From Strigamia acuminata (lineage: Eukaryota > Arthropoda > Chilopoda > Geophilomorpha > Linotaeniidae), in assembly GCA_949358305.1 (NCBI GenBank), contig OX442315.1:23648427-23712426 (forward strand): a DNA stretch of 64,000 nucleotides. Reading direction: 5' to 3'. A model generated the notes under the pieces. That model worked only from the letters and a program-made list of their open reading frames with translations, had not been told where the DNA came from and searched no databases. The translations under genes were made by a program, and so were the position numbers. Positions 43,986-57,445 of this stretch are shown one piece after another; positions within the stretch are counted from its first letter, which is position 1, and every line of letters begins with the position of its first letter.

Positions 43986-46900
43986 TGTTCAGAACCTCCA
44001 GCGGCAAATCACTATCAGAATTCCTTTAGCAAAGGCTGGTAAAAAATACTTAAAATGATTACAAACATCGGAATAACCGTGTGAAGTAGGTTAATGGGCT
44101 TTAGGGCCCTATGGCCCGTCTGCCCTTTGTAACCTTTTTTCACATCTAAGAAACCATCTGGAAACATTTTGGTAGCAAATGGATGCAATTTAGCTTGCAA
44201 CATGGTTGCTCAGGCAACCAGGAACTAATTTATTCACGCATGTATGTGCCAACTTCTATCCTAGTTGCAGTTTTTACTCTTGCTTCTTACTCCAAGGTTA
44301 TGTCACTCAATGTCGTTGCATGGGACAGATTATCGTATTATCGCAATCTGACGGGAGCTGAGCATGCGCAATAAAGATCTGTGACGGCTGTAAGCTACCG
44401 TTTTTGTTAGACACTTATCATTAAATTTGCAACTGTAATTTGCTACTTCAAATAGACTTTTTTTTTTCTTTTAAATAAAAGACGTCATTCGCATGTGAAA
44501 TTAACGATCGTCGGAAAAACTGCAATTTGTGACTCGATCATTGATCAAAAACTAAAACGTATAAAGTAGTTTGATTCGTTTTGCTGAGACGAATCTAATG
44601 AGCTAAGATTTTTGCAATTTGGTTCAATAGATGCGAAGATATAGCGAATACAGTACGCCATCTCGAATCTGTGATATGGTAATCAAAACGGACAAAATGT
44701 TGGTTTTGACTTGAGATATTGAGATTTGTATTGTCGGCACACCTCCGCAGCATCACAGTGCTCGCATTTTATGTTAATGTTGGAGGTAAAAGGAGACGTA
44801 TGTTCACATTTCCAATTTTATGCGAGTTGCGACTGGAATTGTTATTGTAGAATATCGTATTTGTGGCTGCATAATTTAGTATCTTTGATATTCTGGGTTT
44901 CTGCGTCGTTTGAGATCTAACGCGACAGTTTTAATGGCTTGAGAATAAACATCTGTCTATACATCACTTGATCGTATAACTTATAGCCGAATTTACACCT
45001 GCCGCCTGAAAAATAGCAGTCGATTCTCGGTGATTGTAAAGTCAACCAGTCTTTTCGAAACGAATAAGCATTTTCGTATAATTAAAACGAATCTTATTCA
45101 CGTTAACAGAAATAGAAATAAAAATTTGCTAACGGATGAAATTAAACGACAAGTTAAAGAACATTTTTATCAATAACATTTAAAAATTTAATATGTGAAA
45201 TAAATAAACTAAATGAGCAGTTAAAATAGAATTTTAAACAGCCAATAATGAATATTTGAACAGTAAAAAGTAAAAAAATAAAATAAAGATCACTCAAAAT
45301 ACTAGAAATGATATTTTTCTGCATTGTTGTTTTTTATTATTATCGTTATTACTATTACTATTACTATTACTATTACATAACGTCGGATGTTGACCCTTTT
45401 TCTATAACGTTATCTAAATCCCCTGTCAACTGAGTGGTAATGATGCCAATAGTTGCTATGACAGCCGACCGATGGAATGGATGGCCGGGGTTGAAGGAAC
45501 AACGCGCTGCATCTTTCTCGAATGAAACCGGCCCTGTCTGTCTATTGTGAAGTTTGACTGAAAAGCAATTTGTTGTGGGGATTCAAAATGTGTTTATTAC
45601 TGTAATGACTTCCCAAAAACCGTTTCTAATCATCCTTTTCACCTGGGTGACAACGCTCATCATTAAACAACGTTTGATAAATGACTGACTCGACATCATT
45701 TCTCAGTATCACGTGGGGGCCTGGCTTCCCTTATTGATTGCGCTACAAAAGATTGTATTAAGAGCCACTCGTTGCTCGCGTGTTGTACTCTTGGGAAATG
45801 ACGATGCACAATGCACATTAATTCTCAACTTTTCGACTTGATTTTTTTAACCGATACATATTCCTTCGCTTTTCCATTGCTCGGATTACGCCTAATTCGT
45901 CCCGGCTCTGAAAATGCCTCATTAAATAAAACCCACTTGAACTTCTAATTACCGAGGCACGAAAATGTAACAAGCACACGGGCTCGCTAGATGTTATCGC
46001 AACAATTGTAAATGCGATATCGATCAGACCCTGTGCCTCTCCGTAACGTAAACCCATCGATTTTTCTAGTATGTGTTCTCAAAGGGTGTTGAAAGGGGTG
46101 GGAACATTGATTTCTTATCCACAGTTCTATTTTAAGTCTCGTGACGTAATGCGGAAGGTCGGCTTTGACAAGGTTTCTAAACCCTTCCTTCCTCATTCGA
46201 GGCTCGAGTAAAGACCATGTGGCAACAAGCGACCATGTTAGGAAATCAAGGGATATCAAGTTTGGAAAATGAAAATTGTAAAGCTAGTTAGCCTTTATTC
46301 ACTTTTATTTGCGTCCTTAAACGTCTAGTGTCCGTGATAAATGCTAAACAATGATTTCTTTGTTGCAAATGTTGTCATTGCGCACGATTCTTACATGATT
46401 TAAACATTTGATTTGAGTCATTTGACCAAATGCACCTTGTTTCGAAATGTGTTGGGCGTGGTTTTCATCTCACATATTAGTTGCTTGTTGATTGGATTAA
46501 AGCGCGTGCTGCATTCTTTGACACAACCAGGCCCCCCTTCTGAGTTTGTCGGATTAGACCAGCCAAGACCAATCGATGCCGAGCATCGACCAGTGTTTTG
46601 GAATTCTGCCACTCGACTTCCATCACAATGGGAATAGTCCATGGAAAGGGGAAAATTTGACGCTGAAAACAGATTTTATATTAGTTGAATTGAACTCGTG
46701 GGTATTTATAGTTTTTTGCCAACTCCGAGTGGTATTTTATAATTTGGTTTAGTTTGGTTTTCGATGAAATGAAAATGTACCTGAAAACGCAGGCAAGGAA
46801 AATTCAATCAATAAATTTTTAAATTATGTAAAGAGTAAATCAATAAGCTCTTCTAGTTGTAATGGCACAGAATTCTGATCTGAAAGAATGAATTTTGTAT

Positions 46901-49900
46901 ATTTCAATAAACTTAAACGAATTGATAAAAAATTTAAATTCACATCTTCTGTTTTTTTTTTTTTTTATAATAATAAAAAAAATTAAATTAAAAATTAAAA
47001 AAATCTAGAAAAAAAGCAATTTTCTTCTGCCATTGGCGAAATATGGTAAATTAAGTCGTTCGATGTAAATTATTAATTTTAAAAAAGTAAAAATAAAAAT
47101 TCAATATTTTTATCTTTATTTTTTTTAAAGTAGTTAAGCTACCGACTTGAGTATCGTCGTAGTTTGATTTGATTTTATATTGATTTAATCTCCTACCGAG
47201 AGCTTTGAATAAAGCAAACAACGTGCTACAAACTTAAATGTGAAAATAAATATAAAAAAGAACTTGTCGAAGTTTTTTTTTTCCCTGCAGTGCATAATAA
47301 TAATTAAATCTTTTAGAATATTCGAATAGAATCGGTTTAATTACTTGCCGTTGTTTTGATATTAGATTTAAAGTTTTGATCAATAAATTGAAAAATTAAA
47401 TAGGAAATAGGAAAGTCGTCCCGTATTGTTTGTATAGACAATCATGTTGACTGCGTTTTTATAGGATTCGGTTGAAGGTTGTCATGGAATGTGCCAACTG
47501 CATGTGTTATCCATCTATTGTGTAGGTACACAAAACGATGCAGAGGTTTCCTTTGGATGAAGAAATCATCAAGGAATCGTGCTAGTTATTAAAGAATAAA
47601 GCTGCATTAAAAAAATAAGGTAAGACGCTTTTTGTTCATGCTTTTCATAATGTTTTTTTTTTCTTTTAAAATTAAAAAGTCGGAAAAAGTTATGAAGAGT
47701 TAAAGAAAATGTCTAGTGCTGTTACAATTTTCAGCTGTTTTGAAATAAAACTTGTTTTTGTACGTTGTATCGCAATTTATTAAATTGTTATGTTTTTTTT
47801 TTCTTTTTTTTTTTGAGTTTGTTATGAAGTTTGGTACATCAGAGAGGAAAAAAAAGAAAAAAAACTATCAAAATAGTAGCTGTCAGCAATACAAAGAGCA
47901 GTAACAAGAGACATAAAGGATTTTGGTCCAACAGCAGATGGCTTGAAGTACCAATAAAGATTTGGAAAGTTTTTTTTCAATAGGAGAGAACATTTTGTGG
48001 GCTAAAAAAACTAGTAACTAATTGCCATTAGAGTGTTGATGGCCAGATGGCCGTGAATCTTGACCAATTTTTTTTATTTTTAAATTTACTGTAATGTTGA
48101 CCAAAAAACCAGAATAAAGCTTAGTTTTATTAATTTATAAATGCATTGAAATAACTCTGAATCATTTAAAGTTAAAATAGCAGAACTTATTTTATTTCCC
48201 AGAAGAGATATTCAACTTGGGAAAACAACATTCAAGATTCATGGGTCCATATAAAGTCCAGACGTCTGTGTGAGAATTCCAAGGACTATCCTAGGAGACA
48301 CATCGAGACATGTTTACTCATATTTTCTGCTTCACTGTTTCAGAACACAAACCATTAGAAATGTTTGTGTTTCTTAAATTTGAGCAGATTGAATGAAACG
48401 AAAAGTTTTGTTGCTGTGCTAGGCAGGGTGCAAGGTCTAATCAGAGCGGTAAATTTTTTGCTGTATTTTAAGACTTATCGATTTCCAATAAACAGTTTTG
48501 TTTTTTTTTTTTAAAAAGAGAGAAGAAAAGTCGATGTTTAGTTAATTTAGATGTGTCTGTCAGGGCAATTGCTTGTTTGATCAGCAATAAAAAATATATA
48601 AATAAAAAGAACTTGGAACAGTTTGTAAAATGACAAGGCAATAAATTGAGTGTCGACCTATTATTTTTATTCCATACCCTCGGGTAGTCACATTTTCAAG
48701 ATGAGCTTTGAAATAAATAAAACATGCAGCTGAATCCGAAGAATCGATGATGATGATGTGCGAAGAATGATGTTTAAACTAAGGGCCTAAGATATAGTTT
48801 TCAATATGGCAATAAAGAAATTGCTATTATTTAAACATTTATAACCGTTTCACTATAAAGACAAGACACTATTACCAATTTCACTTTTTCTATATTTTTG
48901 TGGTCAGCAATAACTTGGAAATGGTGGTGAAATGTCGCAGGAATGACCTGCTGTTACTTTATCTCTGAAATAACCTTTGACTTTTGCTTAACTTGTGCAA
49001 TGTGATATTTCCGGATTAGTATTGTTTTATGAGACTGTTCCAGGGTAGAGTTTTCATATAAATTCTTGAGTTTATTTTTTTTCTATTCCTTCGGTTTATG
49101 TCAAGGGGAGGAGAAGATTCTCCAATGATTGCTTTCGATCGATTAGTTGCCCTCATGACCGAAAGGCTTCCAGACTGATTGGATACATAGTACACGGATG
49201 GATGTTCAGTCTGCCCTCAGCAACTTGGGATTTAATTTATATGAAATTATTATTTGTCTCGCCTATTTTTCAATTTACATCAATAAGCAATAAACTCAAG
49301 TTCCGCACAAGTGAAATTCGAGAGAACCTTGAACTGTTAGCATTGTTTTTAATAAAAAGACTTTGAAACTGTTGTTGGACACGAGCCCGAAAAATATGCA
49401 AAGTGTGCCGCTACTTTTTTAAACGAGGCGGAACAATTTATATGTTAAATGTCAAAACAAGCAGAACAGCGTTAGATTAGAACTGCCTTGTGTTTTATGG
49501 GTAGAAAAGAAATCAACACTATAGAAATTAGAAAGTAAGAATAAGCTCAAGAAACTTCTGCAGTAAAAATAGGCAAAAAAAATGATGAGCCGCGGCGGTA
49601 CTAAATTAACGTTGAACGGTAAATATATCACTCTTGAAATAAAGAATGTTTGAAATGTGCAGTAGACAAATCACTGTGGCATCAAGTGCTCTAATGAAAA
49701 GTAATGGCACTGAAAAATGAATAGCGATCAACTGACGATCAATCAGACTATATTGATTAGTAGTCAATTCTTAAAGAGCTATGACGAATTATTTCCACAA
49801 TAACTACTGTCATATTAGAACAGAAATGTGCACTTTAAGAAATCAGTTTAGATGAAAGCATTTAGCTGTAAAACAATAGCCAGGGTGCTGGCTTATGTTC

Positions 49901-50084
49901 AAAAAATTCAATATTCAAAGCCAAACTGCACTTTAAATTGCTGTTTTTCACAGCAAAAGAAAAGAAGAATATTAAACAACACTCTTAAATCTATAAGATG
50001 TGCCTATTTCTACATCTTTTTTAGAGTAGAGCAAATAGTATTGAATGGCAGTTACGGTTTTTAGTGTTAGATTATGTTGGAGAC
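43986..50084. other. Non-coding, with simple repeats
   Basis: TTACTA microsatellite at 45347-45377 and A/T runs near 46950-47000. An RFX X-box-like palindrome GGTTGCTCAGGCAACC lies at 44204-44219. No gene supported. Confidence 0.45.
45347..45377 (+). repeat. TTACTA microsatellite
   Basis: About five tandem copies of a 6-base TTACTA unit. Confidence 0.85.
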
Positions 50085-50160
50085 CCCGGTGGCATAATGG
50101 TTAATGCACCTGACCGGCAATCAGGGAAACTGCGATTCGATTTCTAGTCTGGATTTCTCG
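50082..50160 (+). mobile_element. tRNA-like sequence, probable SINE head or tRNA pseudogene
   Basis: TGGCATAATGGTTAATGC resembles a Pol III A-box region and GATTCGATTTC a B-box. Between them CCTGA CCGGCAA TCAGG forms a perfect 5-bp anticodon-type stem with a 7-base loop whose centre reads GGC. Acceptor and T stems do not pair well, so it is not an intact tRNA gene. A SINE derived from a tRNA is likelier. Confidence 0.5.
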
Positions 50161-53100
50161 GAGTTTGGATTGTTAGTTTTTCTGGTGCATGTACTGTATA
50201 TGCTCACAACCTTTGTGGCTGTGTGGGTACTGAGTAAAGCAAAATGGAAGTTTGCTGTTTTCAGTCAATGGAAAACAATTTTCGTTTAGATGAATAATAT
50301 TTCTATATATTGAAGAACATCTAAATAATTCATGTGTTTTTGTTCTATAGATCATACTTGAGCCTTTATCTTAGACAGAGATTGGATTTTCTACGGTCAG
50401 TGAGTCAATTTTTTGAACTGCCCTGTGCAGATCAAACGATATATCAAGTGATGCATAAATCATGAGTGCGAGCACACGAAAACGAAGAAAACTAAAAATG
50501 ATAACTTTGTGCGAAATTATCCTGTCATGAAAATCTCTACATCTGTAGAGAGCATCGTTATAGGCATTCCTAACACGGTTTAGGCTACATATTTTGTGAA
50601 AAGTTACATTGACGTTACGACTATAAAAGCGGTGCCCATTTGATCATGATTTTTACACGCGTTTTTTCTATTTCCGATGTTAAGCCTAATTTATTGGGGA
50701 TTTCTTTTTAATTTATTTAATGCAAATAAAAGTTGTCAGAGATTGCTTCAAGGATTTATTGCTTTCTAAATCTATTCGTGGCGGTAGTGGTTAAAAACTG
50801 TCAATAATGCAGGCGCGTGTCAGTAAAAGCGATGGAATATCGCGCCCTGCACCATTATTAACTTACTAATATGCACTGTACCTACGATAAAGAACATATA
50901 TTTCTTCTTTAAGCCAAACGCCAACTATAACAATGCTTTATTCGCGCATTAAAGTTGAAATCTGTTGCGTGACTGACATTCAAATCTAGAGTAATTTGCC
51001 ACGGCAAACATCATATCAATTTCTTTAATGTCTACAATTGTACTGTTTGTTATTTAATGCTGAATACACAACAAAGGCAATTTGGGCTTCCCTTCTTGAA
51101 ATGATTTCTATGCTTTAAACCTAAAATAAACATTTTCATTCTTTAAAAGGTTGAAATTCTTGAATGATGAAATGTTTCGAAAATATTGTGCAGTAAATTT
51201 TGAATGACAGGCGACAGCGATCCAATGCGCTTATAGTACGTAGCCATAAACTGCAGAAGTTATTAAGCAGTCGTTAAAAACGTATAAAATCTTTGTTTGA
51301 TTACTTTGTTGTTTACAAGTCTATTTCGATAGTTCGATTCTTTTATTTCTGTAGTTTTTAACGCTCGAAGGTTGGGTTAACTGGATACAATAACGATACA
51401 ACACGTGGTGGTTAGTTCCAAACAATTATTCTTTACTTAAATATTCAGCAGTAAATAATGCGCTTGATCATAATTGGTCAAGCGCCAATACGTCAACAGA
51501 CGTTTCAGTGCGCAGGTGAAATGATTCACCTGATGGTACAAACAAACACTCAAATCCAACAATTTCTTTGCTGTAGAGTTTGTAGGTAAATATCCTGCTC
51601 ATTTTATCTTTGAAAAATAAACAATATTTTGAAAACTTGATATTTTATAATTGGCCATTTGTCAACAACAAGTTGTTCAACTTACTTCTAGTGTTTTTAT
51701 AGCTATTAGGACTTTTGCTCAAGGCTTAAGATAATATTAAACAGACTTTCGTGTAAAGTGGTTAATGGCATTACACTCGACATACAGGCACAATACCTCA
51801 ATTTAAAGTGGTTTTGACCTTTTCTATATCATTGTAAATTAATAATTTTAAGTTAATATTACATAGGATTTTCTACCACTTTGTATGTTCTCTGACTTGT
51901 GAGTGAAGTAACGTGTTAATATTAGATGTTAAATACACGGCACAACCTCTCCATGTCAGCTTAAACTTCGTATTGTTAGATGTATGCCAAGCTCTAATCT
52001 GATGATTTCGTTGAACGAAAACATTCAAAATTTTGCCAAATTGTAGATTTGGGGCTTTATTTCTTTCGAAGTGTATTGATCACCAACTTCCTACAACGAG
52101 GCTTGAATCTTTTGATCTCGGAACGGAAGTACTGACTTACTCGAGGACTTACTAAAAGGAAATGCGTTCCTGGAAATCCTAGGCTCATCATTGGCATATC
52201 ACAAAACGTAAAACGTGATTTTTGGAGAGAATTATGATTAAACAAAATCTTTTCTGCATTTTTTTGTTGTCATTTTAGTGTAATTGTTAATCACATCTTT
52301 CTTCGTGAATTGTAAATTATAAAGAAAAACATTTTTGACATTATGAAGCCAAGAACCAATATAAATACGCTGCTTCGTAGAGACATATGGGTCTTCAAAA
52401 TTGCTTGTTTGATTAAAAACTAAAGAAGTAGTTTTTCTTTAGCTTCTTCTATGTTTAAAATATCGATTTAAAATGTAACGTAATCGCTAGAGACAAGTCA
52501 ACAATTCTAATTGAAGGGTTTGTCTATTTGCCTAAATTCAAATTAAACATATACGCAGCAGTAATTGAAGGCTGAGAATCTGATATGCTCGCCGAGATGG
52601 GATTTTTTTTATGGTTCAAGCGGATTGTCTTTAAAATATGATTGATTGAGTAAGCAGTTCGAGCTTACCAGCTGAGTTTCCAATCATAGTGTCAGTTGAC
52701 AATTGATGACCTTGACCTTTAGTATTGACTTGATGTGTGGTAGCCTGGTAGGTAGATATGGTAGTCAATCTTCTCACAAGGAAATGGAAATAGTAAGCTG
52801 CCGCTGGATTTATTTACTTTGCGCCGGCTGATCAGTATATGTTCAGTGGAATGTTACAGCCAGTGTCAATTTGTACAAGTTGTTCAATTTCTGTCTGCGA
52901 AAAATAAAATAAACCCGCCGAAGAAATCTAATATTTTTTCATAAAAGAGGATTATTTTGTCTCCTCCCTTTTTATTTATTTATTTTTAAACATCAGGGCT
53001 GTTTACAAGGAATGACAATAAACGAGTTTCAGAATATATATCATTGAAGACATAAAAAAATGGGACGAAAAAAGGACGAAACATGATTGAAGGGAAAAGA

Positions 53101-56100
53101 GCGATGAAGAGGTCGAGATGCGATGAATGTATTCAAAAACTAGAAAAAAATAACAAGAACAAGCTTGATGTATATGTATAAGCTTAAAAAACAAAGGGGA
53201 GGAAAACTTAATCTGAATTTATAGTTAAGACCATGCCCATGGGAAGTACATTATGACATAAAAGAAAGAATGAGGAAAAAATAAGAGTGAGATTCAAGAA
53301 AAGAAAATTGGAAAAGAAAAAATAAATTGTGGCTGGGCTTTCGAAGAGTTCCGCTATAAAGTAGGCCTAATCTTTAAGTTTTCCTACAATTCTAGTCTTA
53401 TCTTTCTTTGAGCGAGTGCCAAAAAATATTCAACTTGGCAATCGCAATCTTTCGCTGCTTCTTGGCACTAGGTACTTCATACTTACAAGACAAAGCATTG
53501 CATTGGGCTTGATGCTGTACCAGTTAGTTCTTATTGATCTTATTTTCAGTTTCAACTTATTACCCGAATGGCCTCAAGAGTCCACTAAGTGCACGCGCCG
53601 TCTTTTTCTTTGCTTAGAACTTAAATTTTCTTTTTGTTTTGTTTTTTCATTTACTTTTATTTTTTTTTATTTTTTTTTATTATTTTTAACTGACTGTTTG
53701 ACGTTAGCGGGTGATTAGAGTTGGTAAATATTAATCAACAGTTTAAATTTTTTAAGGGTTTCTTTCGTGAATAAACTTGGCAATGGAAAAAAAAATGTCA
53801 AAAGAGCAAAAAGTCAAAAGTGTCAACATGCTTTGGGCGAACTATACAGGAGTGCACGCAAGAAAAACGGAAATTAAATGTTTTGATAAGGTTCCATGCA
53901 AACGAACAATAGCAAATTGTTGCATGAAATTGTTTTCATCAAACTGTACGGGTTATATATTACGCAATATTAATTTTTTGGCTGCTATTGAATTTCGAAT
54001 TTCGACTTTTTATAAAATAAATAAAAGAAAAAAAGAAAAAATTTGTTCATGTTCGTGTTACAGTTGCAACACTTAATTGAGACGTACTGTAGGTATTTGT
54101 TAAAGCCAAAGCACAAAATAAAAAATAAACAAATAAAAAAAATTCCATTTGTAAAACTCGCTAAACTGTAAAAGTAAATCATTAAAAATAAACGAAAACA
54201 ATGCTGCTAGAGATATACGCATTAACTTATAACAAAAGAGCATTTTAAGATTATACAAATGCATTTTTTATGTTCATAAATTCATTTTTTAGGCATACAA
54301 AGGCAGTTTATACGTTAAAAATATATACCGTACTTTATACATGCAAAAGTTTCAGGTGTAAAAAAATGTGTGTGAAACAACATGGTCTTTATATCCAATT
54401 ACACTTTTTTGAAGTGTATAAATGGTCAATTAGGAGCCCGTGACCCTTACAAGTGCCTTGTAATTACAAGAAAGGTCACAGCTAATGGTTTCATAGCACC
54501 TTACACTTTTATTCATTGTCAGTTAATACCTTATGGATTTTTTTTTTAGATGTAATTACTAATTAACTTTTCGGGTGGTTAATCAACATGCAAATGAAAA
54601 CCCAACTCTAGTCATTATCGTGAACCCAATTGCATATAATGATTACTGACACATGAAAGAAATTTTTGTGTTATTTGTTTGCTATTTATTCTGAACTGAA
54701 GTCTTGTTCTTATTTAAAACTTTACCATAAAAAAAAATACTTATTACTTTCTGGTACAAACGGAAAATTGCAATCCAAATTGCAATTGCAAACTCAAGCA
54801 TCACGCTTTACTCATTGATTGGGGTATTAATAGAATTTGGCGTTTTGCCATTGGAACTTTTGGGGTAAAATAATAATTTCCTTATTGCAATCTCTAATGC
54901 ATTGGTACATATTTTGAATACTTTATTGGAGTTTTATTTAGAAACTTATATATTTAATGCTTTGCGTTTAATTGACCTTATTTATTTCATTTCAAGCAAC
55001 AATAAAATGTGTTTTTCTTATGAATTAAGCAACCAATTCCAACTACCAAACACATTTTTATTTCTGTGAATTATATGGTTAGTTTAATGCTGTAACAAAC
55101 ATATTTTATGGAAAAGATATAAACTTTCACTCATTAATGTAACTCGTAGCTATATAATCTTTAGTTTTTGTAAAATATTTTTGTCTGATCGTTATTGCCT
55201 ATTGCTTATTGGCTTTTGCCTTTTGTTGCGGGGAATGAATTTACAAAAGACGTCATACAGTTTTTCTTCAGAGAATAAGAAAAATAAACATAGAAGAGCT
55301 TCATCGAGCTTTCCTACTGAAGTTGTGCTGTTTTGTTGTCAGACGAACTCAAAACCGTATTAAAGATTAAACAAGAAGACTTTTTAAAAGATTACAAGAT
55401 TTGAGAAAAGTAGGTTTTTGTCACGTGTGTGTGTGTGAGGTCAAAATGTTATAAGGTTTTTATCAAAGTAGTTTGATTTAGTTGAGACACACTCAATGGA
55501 AAGTCTCAAAACGTGTTAGTGAGTTGTTGAAGAAAAGAAAAGACTCGGAACGAAAGGGTACTTGAGTTTGCACCAAATTGCAGTATAAATCTGTTTGTAT
55601 TGCGAGTGTATAGAAGAAGAAATGTTCTTTATATCTTTGCTGGCGTGATTGTCTGCAGGGTTCTTAATTTTTGTTATTAGCAAGTGGCATCGAAAAAAGG
55701 TATTAATGTATAAAATAAAGCTATAGAAGTTGCGCTTTGTGTTTTTCATTCATATTCTCAAGGTTTAGTACTTTGAGAGGGGAAAAAATGGCTGAATAAC
55801 TCTTGTAATTTCAAGTGAAAAACATGTCACATTTGCAGCAAAGAAAGTGCCATCGTAAACTACTCAAAGGGAATACGGCAAAATCGCAGCTTGCGGCAGA
55901 AAGTTGTTTTTTCCAGGGTTGAGTTCAATGACAATTTTTGAGCAACGGAAGAAAAGAGTTTATATTTATAATCTTACAATTTTCAACAAATTTTAATTCG
56001 ACTGAAGTTTAAAACGAGGATTAATAAATCATAAGCTCAATCTTGCTGTCAGCAATAAAAATATCCAACCTCACATTATTATTCAAATATATTTCTTAAG

Positions 56101-57445
56101 TGGTAGTTTGTGTAGGGCTTATTAAACTATAAATATGAGTTTACTTGTGGGATGCTGTTTAAGACTTAGTCCCTCATAATCCTTAATCTAAATGTTATTA
56201 CTAATAAAATGCATTATAAACAATACGAGATTAATTCAATAAAAATGAGACGGATTATTAGTTAAAAGTAATACACAAGATAATATACTGATAATAAAAA
56301 TATTTAATTATGACTAATAAGACCTAGGGTCGCTCGTCCTGTTGTGCGATGACTGTCTCGTCGCTCCTGTCCAACGTGATGTCGGCTTCGTGCGTTGTCT
56401 GCTTCAACATTGTGGCTTGGCAAGTCGCAGGTTCTCCCCCGTTTTAAGCTTAAATTTGGGACAAAACTGGTAGGTCTGAATGTGTGGATGCTTATCCATA
56501 AGTTAGGCAAAAAAATTGTAAAGGGGCGCAGTCCAGACTCTGCAGTCAAGAGTAAGATGAAGGAATGTTTGGTTTGTTTATTTGAATGAGCTTGTGTGAA
56601 TTGTGAGTGTGGCTATGTTGTTGTTTGTATTTGCTGTAAGTGTTGGTTTGTGCCGTTAACAGACTGTGTGGTTACGTATGTTGTGTCGCAAGTTTGTTTG
56701 TTGTTTATTTGAGTTTCCGTTCCCTGCATCATTTCCGTTCTTTATGTCATTTTCGTCAGATCGTTGCAGCCCGTCTGTTTTACCGCCTAGTGCGAAGAAA
56801 GACTAACAATCAAGATAGTTTTGGTTTTCTCAGGAAGGTTTTGTGTGGCATTTTTTAATTTATTTTCAAGTTTAGACCGACTTGTTTTTACTCGTTTTTG
56901 CAGGATGTGAAGCCTTTCGCTGTTCATGCGGGCTTGCACCCCATTTTGCCATGGTAACTCCCCAAGTTGCGCATCAGATAAAGAATAAATTTTTGACAAA
57001 ATAGTTTCTTAATTTTAATTTTATTCTCTGCATTAAAAGGAAAAGTTTCTACGACCTCGAAATGAGTTTCGAGGTCACCACAAGCTTCTTTTCAGTTTTT
57101 ATTCTGCAGTTTAAGGTAAATTTTTATTTTCTATATCGAAAGTATAGTTGAACAAATGAATCAATTGTAATATTTGTATGTCATACAGTAATGAAGTTTA
57201 AATACTTGAAATCGTATTTGACATGTATATACAGTATAAGCTTAGTATATGTTTTGCATCAAAGTTGAAAAGATTAAAAAATCTAATTGATGCGCTCATT
57301 TGATCATGAGTATACTGATATAAGTTTTAGTAATCTTATTCTACATTACGACATAATTATTTAAAATCGACATTCAAAATTGTAAAAATTTGTACGAGTA
57401 GAATTTACAATATATATTTTTTGTTTTGATAAAAGGGAGGGAAAT
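50161..57445. other. Non-coding, AT-rich
   Basis: No supported gene. An X-box-like TTTGCCATGGTAAC is at 56945-56958. The 3' UTR of the minus-strand transporter must begin at 57445; AATAAA on that strand occurs near 57019-57024. Confidence 0.45.

Noticed and set aside
56304-56549. Minus-strand frame with Arg/His-rich peptide
   Set aside because: No recognised domain or splice context; composition alone does not support a gene.
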